Positions 34,690 through 48,036 of a stretch of 64,000 bases of DNA are shown piece after piece (position 1 is the stretch's first letter; each line of letters opens with the position of its first letter). The DNA is from Flaveria trinervia (lineage: Eukaryota; Streptophyta; Magnoliopsida; Asterales; Asteraceae): assembly GCA_025506515.1 (NCBI GenBank), contig CM046452.1:70016580-70080579 (forward strand), written 5' to 3'. The notes beneath the pieces were generated by a model. That model did no database searches, had not been told where the DNA came from, and saw only the letters and a program-made list of their open reading frames with translations. Both the position numbers and the translations under genes were made by a program.

Positions 34690-35512
34690 AATTTTAAATC
34701 AAAGATATGATCAGGTCCATTCCCCCTAACATAAGAAGTGTGCTCATTAACAACAATGTTGAATGATCCCTCAAATTGTTGATTTTTAATATTGTAAACT
34801 CTATATAGGCAATAGATTTAGAGGAATATCCAAGAAATATAGTATCATCAGACTTTTCAACAAATTTTACCAAATTGACATTTGTGTTAATATGGTACAC
34901 CTTCTGTCAAAAGACCTAAGAAAGCCAATGAATGGTAGCCTCTTGTTCCATAGCTTATAAGGGGCCTTTCCATGTGGCTTAACTACAAGAACTCTGTTCT
35001 TTACGTAGCATGCAGTGTTGACTGCCTCTGCCCAGAATGTTAGAGGCAGTTTTGAATTAGCTAACATGGTTCGATCAGCCTCAATAAGTGTCATATTTCT
35101 CATCTCAGTAACACCATTTTGTTGAGGAGTTCTAGAAGCATTATATTGTCTGGAAATCCGTTTTGAATTACAGAATGAGTCAAGAACTTGATTTTTAAAC
35201 TCAATCACTTGATCACTTCTAATAATCTTAACCTTGTAATCTATTTGATTTTCTATTTTAAGAATAAAAGATTTTAAAGTTTCATCTTTTGTTCTTAAAA
35301 AGAACCTATGTGAATCTAGTCAATTTATCAACAATCACAAGACAATATGATTTTCTTCCAATGCTTATTATACTTGTAAGACCAAATAGATCCATGTGCA
35401 ATAAGTGTAATGGAGGAGTGGTAGAGTTAACTTCTTGGGATTTATATGATGCTCTATGTTGCTTTCCTTTCAGACTTACAACACAGTTATCTTTGCAGAG
35501 AAATTCCTTTTT
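34690..35512 (-). pseudogene. Outer copia: integrase
   Basis: Minus strand from 35512: KGKQHRASYKSQEVNSTT, LLHMDLFGL with the first catalytic Asp, YCLVIVDKLTRF; then IRSDQVIEFKN with the second Asp, RTPQQNGVTEM with the final Glu, MLANSKLPLTFWAEAVNTAC and the C-terminal FLGYSSKSIAY block. All three catalytic residues remain, but frames are broken. The N-terminal part continues at 41237 after removal of S4. Confidence 0.9.
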
Positions 35513-36385
35513 AGGCATGTAACATCCGCAATTTTTCGAGTTAAAACCAAAAACCTGAACTCAATTTGAATTTCATTATTAAAGTATTTTAATAGCTTTA
35601 ATGGATTAAATACAACTTTCTTTGTGAATTATTATTATTTTTAATTATTTAAAACAACTTGTAATAATTTATGAAGATATAAATATTTCTTTTTGTAAAA
35701 TTATAAAGTGTTATTAATCATTTTATAATAAATAACTAAATGGAAAAGTCTTACTAAAATTTATTAAGTTATAAAATAAATTTTAATAAACTTATAAAGT
35801 TTCATTAGTAGTTATAAATTTTTATTATTGAAATTAAATAATTAAATTATAAATTTTACAAGTTTATAAAAGTTGAATAAATAATTAATTTGATTTATTA
35901 TTTAAATTAGTTTTTGTAAGTCAAGGGTTTGACTTGTAATTTCTGAAAATTAATATAAAAGTTTCATGCATAAAATAACAAAAATGAATACTTCAGGGAC
36001 CAAATTGCAAAATACCCAAAAACAACCCCCATTCCCGTCGGCTCCTCTTTGTCGTCGGCCACCATCTTCGGCGACCACCAAACCAACCAAAACGTGCGTT
36101 TAAAAAGCAATTAAACCGTCTTTTAACTTCTTTGCATCAGTTTCGAACATTGTATCGAGTTGAATTGAATTCACTTGAAATTAAGGGCGTGTATTCGAAA
36201 CCGAATAATCAATTCACAACTTTAACTCGTTTTTAGTGTAACCGATCAAATAAATGTTATATGATTGAAGGAAAACACTTGAATTCACACGATTTAACTC
36301 TATTGACACTCAATTTCACTTACAAAACACACAAACAACCCATTCGATCATCCCCTCCATCCCAAACCTGCAACTTAGCCGTTGT

Positions 36386-39220
36386 TGTAACATCCATAAT
36401 TTTTCGAGTTAAAACCCAAAACCTGAACTCAATTTGAATTTCCATTATTAAATTATTTTAATGGTTTTAATGGATTAAATACTTACTGTGAATTATTTTT
36501 TTTAAAAATTATTTAAAACAACTTGTAATAATTTATGGTGATATAATATTTCTTTTTATAAAGTTATAAAGTGTTAATTATTCATTTTACAAATAAATAA
36601 CTAAAATGGAAAAGTCTTACTAAGTTATAACATGAATTTTAATAAACTTATAGAGTTTTATTAGTAGTTATAAAATTTTATTATTGAAATTAAATAATTA
36701 ACCTATAAAGTTTACAAGTTTATAAAAGTTAATAAATAATTAATTTGATTTATTATTTAGTTTTTATAAGTCAAGGGTTTAATTGGTAATTTCTAAAACT
36801 TAAAATAAAAGTTTATAGCATAAAATAATAAATTATCAAAACTATAGGGACCAATTGTGTAACTTTGTTCTAAAACCCAAACCACAGAAACTTTCGACAT
36901 CGGTGCCGCAACTCCGACCACCTCTGGCCAAAATCTCCGGCGACCTCCTCCTATCAAAAACACCCAATTTTAATGCAAATTAACCACTCCAATACCATCG
37001 GTTATGCTATTTGGACTTAATCTCCATCTTAATTCGTTTAATGAACTTGTTTAAAGATCTAATCAAAACTGAAACAATACATTCAAAACCAAAATTGTTT
37101 TCATCTCGAACGTTAACACCATTAATCAAATTAATTGATAAAAAACGCTTCTTCTGAAGTTTCGAACCTAAGTATATCAACCATCTTTGTTAACACCAAG
37201 AAATTATAGACAAAACATACTTGAAACACCCGAAACAAATACATAACTCGAAATACTTCTTCTCAGCATCCTTAAACCCAATTGAAAGAGGGCTTTGAAT
37301 CTTAATCACCTACAGAACCTTCATACAAACTTAATTTGATTTTCATCAACGTATGCATCTCGAACCTTAATCACAATAGGCGTGACACTCCAACCATGTG
37401 TTCATCCTCCTTTTCGATTCAATAAAGGTAATTGAATACATCTTCATTCTCGGTTTCACTTAGGGAACAAAAGCCCTAAGTTTGATTTCATTATCATGAT
37501 CGAATCGATGTTTAATTGAATTCAATTTGAATCTAGGGTTCATGTGAAATTAGGGAATTTAAGTAATTAATGTTTTAAACGTTTTAAAGGGAACTTCTTA
37601 ACACATCTGGGCCTTAGCTCGACTGGTAATCTGTGTCAATACTAGGCATGAGGTCCCGGGTTTGAACTGGGCCTCAACCAACTTTTTGTTTAATTGTTTT
37701 TTTTACATTTTGTTTCAGAAAATTATTATTATGAATCAAAATAAAAATTATTTTGTTAACTAAAATATTTTTGAAATTATTAAGCTAATTTTTTTTAGAT
37801 TTTAAAAACTTATAATTCTTAAATTTAGTTATTTTTAAAGATTAAAAAGTTATAAAAATATTATTTACTCATTTATGTTATAAAAATATTATTTATTCAT
37901 TTATGTTATAAATATATTATAGTTCAATGATTTTTAAATAATTACTTATTCATGATTATTTAAATAATTAATGATTATTTAAATGATTATTTAAATAATT
38001 AATTATTCAATGTTTTAATTAACTATGTTATATCATAAATAGTTAATAAAACTACTTCTTAGACTTTTAATTAACTTATAAAAAAACATATTATACTTTA
38101 TTCTTAAAGTTTTTGTATTACAAGATCTTTATAATAAATCATTTAAAAAGCTCAAACCTCTATAAAATGATTTTTAAATAATTTTAAAGTCATTTAATAA
38201 AGTATTCAATTAATTCTTTTATCAAATTTTAAATAATTTATTTATTAGATAAATTATTTCTTTTCACAATATATTTAAATTTTTATTAATTCAATAAAAT
38301 AAATTATTGAATCCTTATTTTTAATTGATTTATTCCAACTTTATTGAACCAAAACGTATTCGATTGCTTTATTTTATGTTAATTGTTTTAGTTATTAAAA
38401 ACTCTCAAATTCCAATTGAAACTCTAGTTCACGTCTAATTGTTAATCTTATTATTGAATTAAATCTTGGAATCAATACGTTTAGGTAACTTGTAAAAGAA
38501 ATCGTTGGATCCTCGTTTAAATTCTTATCATCACCTTGTATATATCATGTGAGTATTTCTATACCTCTTTTTTATATTTTCACACTTTGGGGTGAAACAT
38601 GTTACCTTATAATCGTTGCACTTGTAAAACATTTGATTCTTGTAAACTTATGGCAATTCACTTGTATGTTGTGGTTGGTTGATCTCTGTAGCTACCATGT
38701 AATGTCGATTATATGTACAATCATTAACTATTGCTAGCCTGGCAATGTCATAATCTATGGGCCTGACAAGTCTGCTTGGTTAATCCAAGTACACTTAGCT
38801 AATAGTATATACTTGTAAACGTTTGAGACTTGTAAAAATCTGTCAAGGTTTGATTGTGCATTCTGTTTTACATCCCTAGTTACTTTGTTCTTTAACTTAT
38901 AACATGAAGCGCCATCTTTTATATACTTATGTGTTGAAAATTATGGAAATCTCACCAATATATTGTTGATCTTTTATTTTTAACATGTTTCAGGTTGATA
39001 CTTGAGGTTTCTCTTCGTGCTCATATAAGACTTAGACCTAGTTTAGCTAAATATGTTATTTCATTGTTTGAAGCTTTTGTATTGTATGGACTATTTGTCT
39101 TGTAATGTTCAATGATTAATGATATTTAATATTATTTCAACTTAATTAGTTCCATATGCTATGAACAATTGTTTCACATTCGTCCACCCCGATGATTTCG
39201 CCGTCAGTCGGGGTGTGACA
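36386..39220 (+). mobile_element. Solo LTR S5, nested in its own family member S4
   Basis: TGTAACATCCATAA to GGGGTGTGACA, 2835 bp, flanked by GTTGT (36381-36385, 39221-39225). Same family and orientation as S4, inserted 868 bp into it. The two 5' parts (35518-36385 and 36386 onward) can be aligned directly. Contains a tRNA-like segment at 37607-37676. Confidence 0.94.
37607..37676 (+). other. tRNA-like Pol III segment inside S5
   Basis: Box-A-like TTAGCTCGACTGG, box-B-like GGGTTTGAACTGG about 45 bp later, then T-runs (TTTTT, TTTTTTTT) within 30 bp. The terminal GGGCC and GGGCCTC pieces do not form a good acceptor stem. Confidence 0.6.
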
Positions 39221-39575
39221 GTTGTCCATCTTCTGGGTTCCATTACTCAAAATTGACAAAGGGCATCGATCATCATCATCAGAAGAAGCTTTCCAAACGT
39301 TTAATTGAATCACAACACCAAGAATCATCTAAATCCGAAGCAACCACAATCGCTACCTTGTTTCATTAGTTTTTCAACATATCGACATCAATCTAGGTAA
39401 TTCTACACATACACCCACTCGATTTAGTATGCGTAACAAAAGCCCTATGCTTAATTCAGGAATTAACATTGATTTCATGCTCAATTGGAATCAAATCAAA
39501 CTAGGGTTTATATGGATTTGGGGCTTTTCTTCAAATTGGTTATATAATTTTATTTCGAATCTAAACTCAGATTTA

Positions 39576-39643
39576 GGCATCAGCCCACCTGGTAAGACTC
39601 TGCCCATATACAACTGAGGTCTCGGGTTCGATCCCCGGGCGCC
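39576..39643 (+). other. tRNA-like Pol III segment inside S4
   Basis: GGCATCAGCCCACCTGG as box A, GGGTTCGATCCCC as box B, and T-runs 10 and 25 bp downstream. At the matching LTR position to the S5 segment, but the tRNA-like body differs clearly from it. Confidence 0.6.
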
Positions 39644-41236
39644 CTATATTATTTTTGTAAATAAGTTTTTTTTACTATTATTAAATACAAAAATTCTTAT
39701 TATACTATTATATTGTGTTGATTAATTGAAATTAAATTAAACTATTTATAAATTCTAAAAGTTTATAAATTATAATTAGTTCTTTTACATTAAAGAAGTC
39801 AAATGTTATAAAAATATATAATTTATTTACAAGTTTAAATATTTATAAAAATTATTTTTTTAAATCCTTATTTAACTTCTAAAAATTCTAAATCATATAA
39901 TTTTCTAGTTCTTTATTTTTGAAAGGTTTTAATATCATGAAACCCTTATAAAATTTCTCAAAGGTTTAAAAACATTATAAATCTATAAGGTAAATAATTA
40001 ATTATTCATATAATTATTTAAATAATTATTTATTCATCTATTCATTTTACCATGTTATAAATATTAGTTAATAAAATTACTCCCTAAAATTTTATTTAAG
40101 TTCTTGAAACTTATAAAACAATATAACTTTCTATTATGCTTTATTTCTATGTTTAAGGCTTTGATATTATAAGACTCTTATAAGAAATCAATATAAAATG
40201 ATTTTAAATAATTATGCAAGTCATTCAATTATCTTTACCAAATGTTAGATAATTAATTATTAAATTAATTATTTCTTTTCACACATCATATTTAATCTTT
40301 ATTAATTCAATAAATTAAATTATTGAATCATTCACTATAATTCTTATTTTTTTAATTGGTTCATACCACCTTTATCGAATCAAAACATAATTTATTGCGT
40401 TATTATATTTTATTTGACTTAAATATTAAACCCCTAAATTCCAAATGAAACCTTAATTCATGTTTACTCTTAAATCATATTTATCCTAATCCTAAGACAC
40501 CAAATATTAGGTTGAATTGTGAAGAAATCGTTGGAACCATCTTATCTTCTTATTGTTATCTTGTGAGTTTTCCGAGTGAGTGTTTCTATACCCCCTTTTC
40601 ATATTTTCACACTTTAGGGTGAAACATATTATTTTATAATCATTGCACTTGTAAATTCGTTTGATTCTTTCACTTATATGTTGTGGTTAGTTGATCTTTG
40701 TAATTACCATGTATTGACGATTATATGTACAATCATTAACTATTGCTAGCCTGGCGACCTCATAGATCTATGGGTCTGACAAACCTGCTTGGTTAATCCA
40801 AGTACACTTAGCTAATCGTATAAACTTGTAAACGTTGAGACTTGTAAACTGTCAAGGTTTGATTGTGTATCTGGCTTACATCCCTAGTTACTTTGTTCTC
40901 TAACTTATGACATGAATTGCCATCTTTTATATACTTATGTATTGAAAACTATAAAAATCTCACCAACTTTCAAAGTTAACCCTTTATTTTTAACATGTTT
41001 CAGGTTTACTACTTGAAGATCTATTCGTGCTCATATAGGACTTGGACTTAGTTAATTGAAAGTCTTATGTTGTTGTTTATATCTTGTTTGTATTGTAATT
41101 ATTTAATTGTCTCGTTATGTTCAATAAAAATGATATTTAATATTATTACAACTTATTTAGTTCCATGTGCTATGAACAATCCTTTCACATTCGTCAGCCC
41201 CGATGATTCCGTCGTCGGTCGGGGTGTGACAAGGCA

Positions 41237-41345
41237 AACCATGAACCAAGTTATTTTTAACCAATATATTCATGGTTTTAAAATTTACATAACACATTCG
41301 TTTATGCCACAGAGTTGACACATCACCATGGGCGTGGGAAAGCGC
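41237..41345 (-). pseudogene. Outer copia: GAG-pre-integrase zinc segment
   Basis: Minus strand: STLWHKRMCYVNFKTMNIL and VKNNLVHGLP, the His-containing start of the copia integrase zinc domain, joining directly to 35512 when S4 is removed. Upstream of about 41330 the coding match ends. Confidence 0.88.
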
Positions 41346-41719
41346 CATGCAGTATCTTAGAGGTTGCAATGGGTTTTGTCAGAAGGACCATACTTATGTC
41401 CACTGGTTCATGGTATCTTCGGAAGCGCCATGCGGTATCTTTGGAAGAACATATACTTTGGAAGAGTCTACTTTTCCAAGGCTTATGATGATCTTTAAGA
41501 AGTCATACTTCGAAAGACATTGTCTTGAAATCTTCTAAGTGTCGAACTTTGGAAGAAGGAAGACTTTGTCTTTGGAAGTTGGAGTTCCTCTTTGGAAGCC
41601 TTTTTTAGCCTTGACCTTAGGAAGCTCAGCTTTTCCTTCGGAAGCATTACATCAATTACACCAAAAATGTTTTATGTGTATGTTTTGGTTGCACCAGCCT
41701 TACTTGATCCAACATTAGT
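41346..41719. repeat. CTTCGGAAG word region upstream of outer copia pol
   Basis: Words ATCTTCGGAAGCGCC, CTTTGGAAGA and CCTTCGGAAGC repeat irregularly to 41660, echoing 5440-5830. Probably leader or LTR sequence of the outer copia brought next to pol by a deletion. Confidence 0.55.
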
Positions 41720-42109
41720 TTCTACACAACCTAAACAAGACACACAAAGTTCTACACAACCTAAACAAGATATGATTCATTTCTACACAACCTAAACAAG
41801 ACACATAAAGTTCTACACAACCAAAACAAGATGTGATTAGTTACTACACAACCTAAACAAGACACACAAAGTTCTACACAACCTAAACATGATGTCATTA
41901 GTTTCTACACAACCTAAACAAGACACATAAAGTTCTACATAACCTAAACAAGATGTCATTAGTTTATACACAACCTAAACAAGACACACAAAGTTATACA
42001 AAACCTAAACAAGATGTCATTAGTTTTTACAACCTAAACAAGACACACAAAGTTCTACAAAACCTAAACAATATCTCATTAGTTTTTACACAACCTAAAC
42101 AAGATGAAT
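41720..42109. repeat. 61-bp minisatellite
   Basis: About six copies of a 61-bp unit made of two related half-units of about 30 bp: CTACACAACCTAAACAAGAC followed by ACACAAAGTT, and CTACACAACCTAAACAAGAT followed by GTCATTAGTTT. The last copies are degenerate. Confidence 0.92.
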
Positions 42110-42953
42110 AAACCGTCAAAAAACCTAAAAAAACAAACACAAAACAAAATCCGCAAAAATTACTACACTAAAACATATACCAGATCCAAAAAGTTCTACT
42201 TAAAACCCTAATTTGCAACACATCCACAATCAACCACAACTTAGCAATCAAAACAAATAAAAGAACAATGTAGCACCTACGATGGGCTTGTAGGCATAGA
42301 AAGACAGAAAGGGCCTGCGAATGGTGGTGGTCGACCGGTGGTGGTCAATTGTGACTGCAAAAGGCTTGCTGTGGAGGGGGATTGGCGGTTGATGGGTACC
42401 CGGAGGGGGTTGATAGGTCGACTGCCGCGAAGGGGATTGGCGGTCGATGGGTAATCGGAGGGTGTTAATGGGTCGACTGTCGCAAAGGGGATTGACGGTT
42501 GATGGGTGGCCAGATGGGGTTGATGGGTTGACTGCGGGGTTGAGAAATTGAGGGATTGGCGGTCGATGGTGGTGTTGAGAAATTGGGGGTTGAAAATGAG
42601 AGAAAGGGGGTCGATATATTACAAGACACTTTAGAATTTTTAAAAGATGATGAACCAAGATGACACGCAAAAATGTGTGTCATCCTTTCTAAAATATTTT
42701 AAAATACGAAATATATTTTATGATACGCGTAAATACGCGTCATCTTTTTTGCACGTCATCTTTTGTGTGTCATCTATTAACAGTTAGTGAGTCTCTAAAA
42801 TAACATCGTAAACTTGATTGAAACTAAAACCTACCATATTATCCTATCCAACTTTATTAGGTTCCAATTCATTGGTAGCTAGGTATTTGAAAACGAACCT
42901 TTTTAAGATTGTTAGATGATTATTACTATATTTATTTTTATTAAGTATCTCTA

Positions 42954-42956
<3 letters not shown>
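42110..42956. other. Low-complexity region with two long hairpins
   Basis: 42300-42600 is GGGGATTGGCGGT-rich and gives a proline/serine-rich minus-strand frame that I do not consider a gene. Hairpins GATGACAC...GTGTCATC (42659-42684) and ATGATACGCGTA/TACGCGTCAT (42720-42743) resemble subterminal repeats of DNA transposons. No pair of terminal repeats could be fixed. Confidence 0.45.
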
Positions 42957-42993
<37 letters not shown>

Positions 42994-43008
42994 TATATAT
43001 TATATATA

Positions 43009-43041
<33 letters not shown>
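42957..43041. repeat. TA microsatellite
   Basis: Nearly uninterrupted (TA)n of about 85 bp with small phase slips. Confidence 0.95.
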
Positions 43042-43046
<5 letters not shown>

Positions 43047-43093
43047 ATCAAAGTCTAAAAATAAAATTTATGAGCCATTATATATACCTTAAA

Positions 43094-43625
43094 CTAGGTT
43101 AGTATCCCGTGTATTACACGGGTTGAATAAATAAAATATTAAATTATCAGTAATGAAAAATGATTAACTATAATATGATATGATTGAAATTACGTATAAG
43201 TAATAAAACAATGATATTGTTTTCGTTGAACTTTTGTTTTAAATTTTTTTATCTAAAACATTTAAAAATCCTTTTAGATCAAAACGTTTTAAAAATGTCA
43301 TTTTCTAAAAGTTTCTTATTATCCAACTTTAAATTTTAAAATTTTATGGTTCATAAGATATTTAATTTCTATTAACACTGATTTTAAATATTTTTTGTAT
43401 TAAAAATAACTTATGTTATGCAAAAGATTGTTTCTTTAGAAATTGCATTTATAAAAGATCTTTTTTTAATTTATTAAAAACTATTTTATTAAAGAAAATT
43501 TAAATAATATAATTAGTATTTAATGTAAATATTTAATATGAGAAAGAAACAGAAAAATTAGGTTTTGGAGGTCTAATATTGTAACAAATGACAACTTAAA
43601 AGCTTCTTTTATTAGAGTAGATAGA
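43094..43625 (-). mobile_element. Non-autonomous Helitron, 532 bp
   Basis: On the minus strand the element starts TCTATCTACTCTAATAAAAG (43625 downward) and ends with a hairpin CCCGTGT-AAT-ACACGGG (43122-43106), eight bases, then CTAG (43097-43094). It is bounded by A before the 5' TC and T after CTAG, the Helitron A/T target, with no target duplication. The interior is AT-rich and non-coding. Confidence 0.85.
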
Positions 43626-46590
<2,965 letters not shown>

Positions 46591-47976
46591 ATACAATTAA
46601 TTTTTCATAAAAAACCGCCCAACTAATTTTTAATTTTGGATATATTTAGATCACTTATTTTTTTTAAAATATACGGAGAAGTCACTAACTAACTTTTGAA
46701 GTGACTAAATTTGTATAAAATGCATGTAGTTTAATATAAAGAAAATAATAATTCTTTAACTCTTTAATTGATCAAAATAGAATAATATATATTACCCTCT
46801 ATGTTAAAAAAAAGAATGAGATAAATAATGCTTATACAACTTGTGAAGCATGGGTTACAAGATCTTTGATGCGCGCACGTTGTTTAAAAGGGTTTTTTGG
46901 CTTTCAGGCTTTCATATGTGTGTCATTGGTGTCGCCTTAGGCCTTTGTTCCACCGGTGGCTACATTGGCAATGGTGGTGGTGGTGGTCGTTGAGATGGTT
47001 GTTGTCACTATTTCAATTTCCGGAAGCGACTTGGCTCTCACATCCATGTTTTTGTTGTTGCCGGAGATGGCCTTGGTGTTGACGTCCTTGATGTCAGTTG
47101 CATGTCTGGCCCCTGTCTTGTTTGATGCTTGACTGTTCTTAGATCCAATTTTGTTTTTAATGGTGGCGATGGTGGCAGTGTCTACTGTTGTGATGCCTTT
47201 CCTTAGCGGTTGACATGGTGTGTCTTTGTCCGTTCACGGTGTCGTAGGCTACCCGCACCGTTTTGATGTGGTATTAGGGTTTTCAGATTTGGTTTTGCAT
47301 GGTAAATATTGATGGTCTTTTGGTATTTTCTTAGTGTCAATGATAGCAGGTTAACGCTTACCAGTGACATTCTTACCCACGTCAATCATGCTAAGCTTTA
47401 GCTCCTCTAAGATGTTGGTATAGTCTGGTGTTTTACATGTTGTTCTAGAGTAACATACACCATGAGTGTCTCTATCCGAAGTCACCATTAGTGGCTTTCT
47501 TTATCAGCAGCGACGTAGGTGTGTGGTTGGATGATCTATTATGTCGATGATGACAAGTTTTACCTCATCTAAGACGTTGTGGTTGGGTTGTTTATCGTGT
47601 GATGATGATGGGGTTACTCTCATTTGAGACACCCTTGTTGCTCATCTATAGTGTAAACTAATTTATGTTTTCTTTAGATTGATGATTTTGCTAGTGTTCG
47701 TTTAGTTAATCTATTTGCAGGGTTGTGATGTCGTTATTTCTTTGTTAGGAGAACTTGTTCTTGGTTTTCTTTTAATTATTGATTTCCAATGTTGTCATTT
47801 GGTTAATGTGTTAACAAGGTTGTGATGATGCACCATAATATTATGAGTTTCGCTTAGGCATGGCTAATGTCTATGGTTATCAACCACAACCGACCACCTG
47901 TTCTAAGCAGGATCAATCTAAACAAATGTTGTTTCACCTTTTAGTTTTATGTGATTCCATTATAAATTGTGACCGA
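46591..47976. other. No gene recognised
   Basis: 46860-47950 is TGGTGG/GTTGTGATG-rich with short open stretches (46897-47082, 47385-47203) lacking domain features. Confidence 0.4.
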
Positions 47977-48006
47977 AATCCCCGCGCAACGCATCAAAAA
48001 TCCTAG
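47977..48006 (+). mobile_element. Possible Helitron 3' end
   Basis: CCCCGCGCAACGC, a partly decayed form of a plant Helitron hairpin, followed 10 bases on by CCTAG and T. No convincing 5' end found; TCTATGTTAAAAAAAAG at 46798 is a weak candidate and is not preceded by A. Confidence 0.4.
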
Positions 48007-48036
48007 TTTTCTTAAAATGTTAAATAAAAAATTTAG

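Larger units (their letters stand above)
35518..41231 (+). mobile_element. Solo LTR S4, Ty3/gypsy-type, interrupted by S5
   Basis: TGTAACATCCGC at 35518 to GGGGTGTGACA at 41231, flanked by AGGCA (35513-35517, 41232-41236). The LTR consists of 35518-36385 and 39226-41231, 2874 bp in all, with S5 between. No internal coding, PBS or PPT. Collinear with S5 (for example the CTTGTAAACGTTTGAGACTT block near 38815 and 40825). Very AT-rich; short open stretches here are chance. The sense strand is plus. Confidence 0.93.
1..41345 (-). mobile_element. Outer Ty1/copia element (oldest layer of the nest), fragmented
   Basis: A decayed copia element read on the minus strand. From 41345 downward it gives, in order: a GAG-pre-integrase zinc segment (41345-41237), integrase (35512-34690), reverse transcriptase (34060-33427), RT end plus RNase H (6534-5870), a spacer rich in CTTCGGAAG words (5830-5440), and a long post-pol ORF (5008-1). 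Segments join cleanly once S1, E1 and S4 and one copy of each target duplication are removed. About 6.5 kb of its own sequence remains here. The 5' end (protease, gag, 5' LTR) is missing or unrecognisable beyond 41345, and the 3' LTR lies outside the window. The order PR/INT/RT/RH is diagnostic for copia. All frames are broken, so it is inactive. Confidence 0.85.

Noticed and set aside
16300..39643. Three B-box-containing segments as functional tRNA genes
   Set aside because: Acceptor, D and anticodon arms do not pair acceptably by eye, and each lies in an LTR; kept as tRNA-like only.
41346..42170. 5' LTR of the outer copia
   Set aside because: No TG...CA border, primer site or second copy could be found, so only the word similarity is reported.
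42248..42670. Pro/Ser-rich 140-codon minus-strand frame
   Set aside because: Arises from GGGGATTGGCGGT-type repeats; no start context, no domain.
46798..48006. A full second Helitron
   Set aside because: Only the 3' end is suggestive; the best 5' candidate is not preceded by A and the hairpin is decayed.
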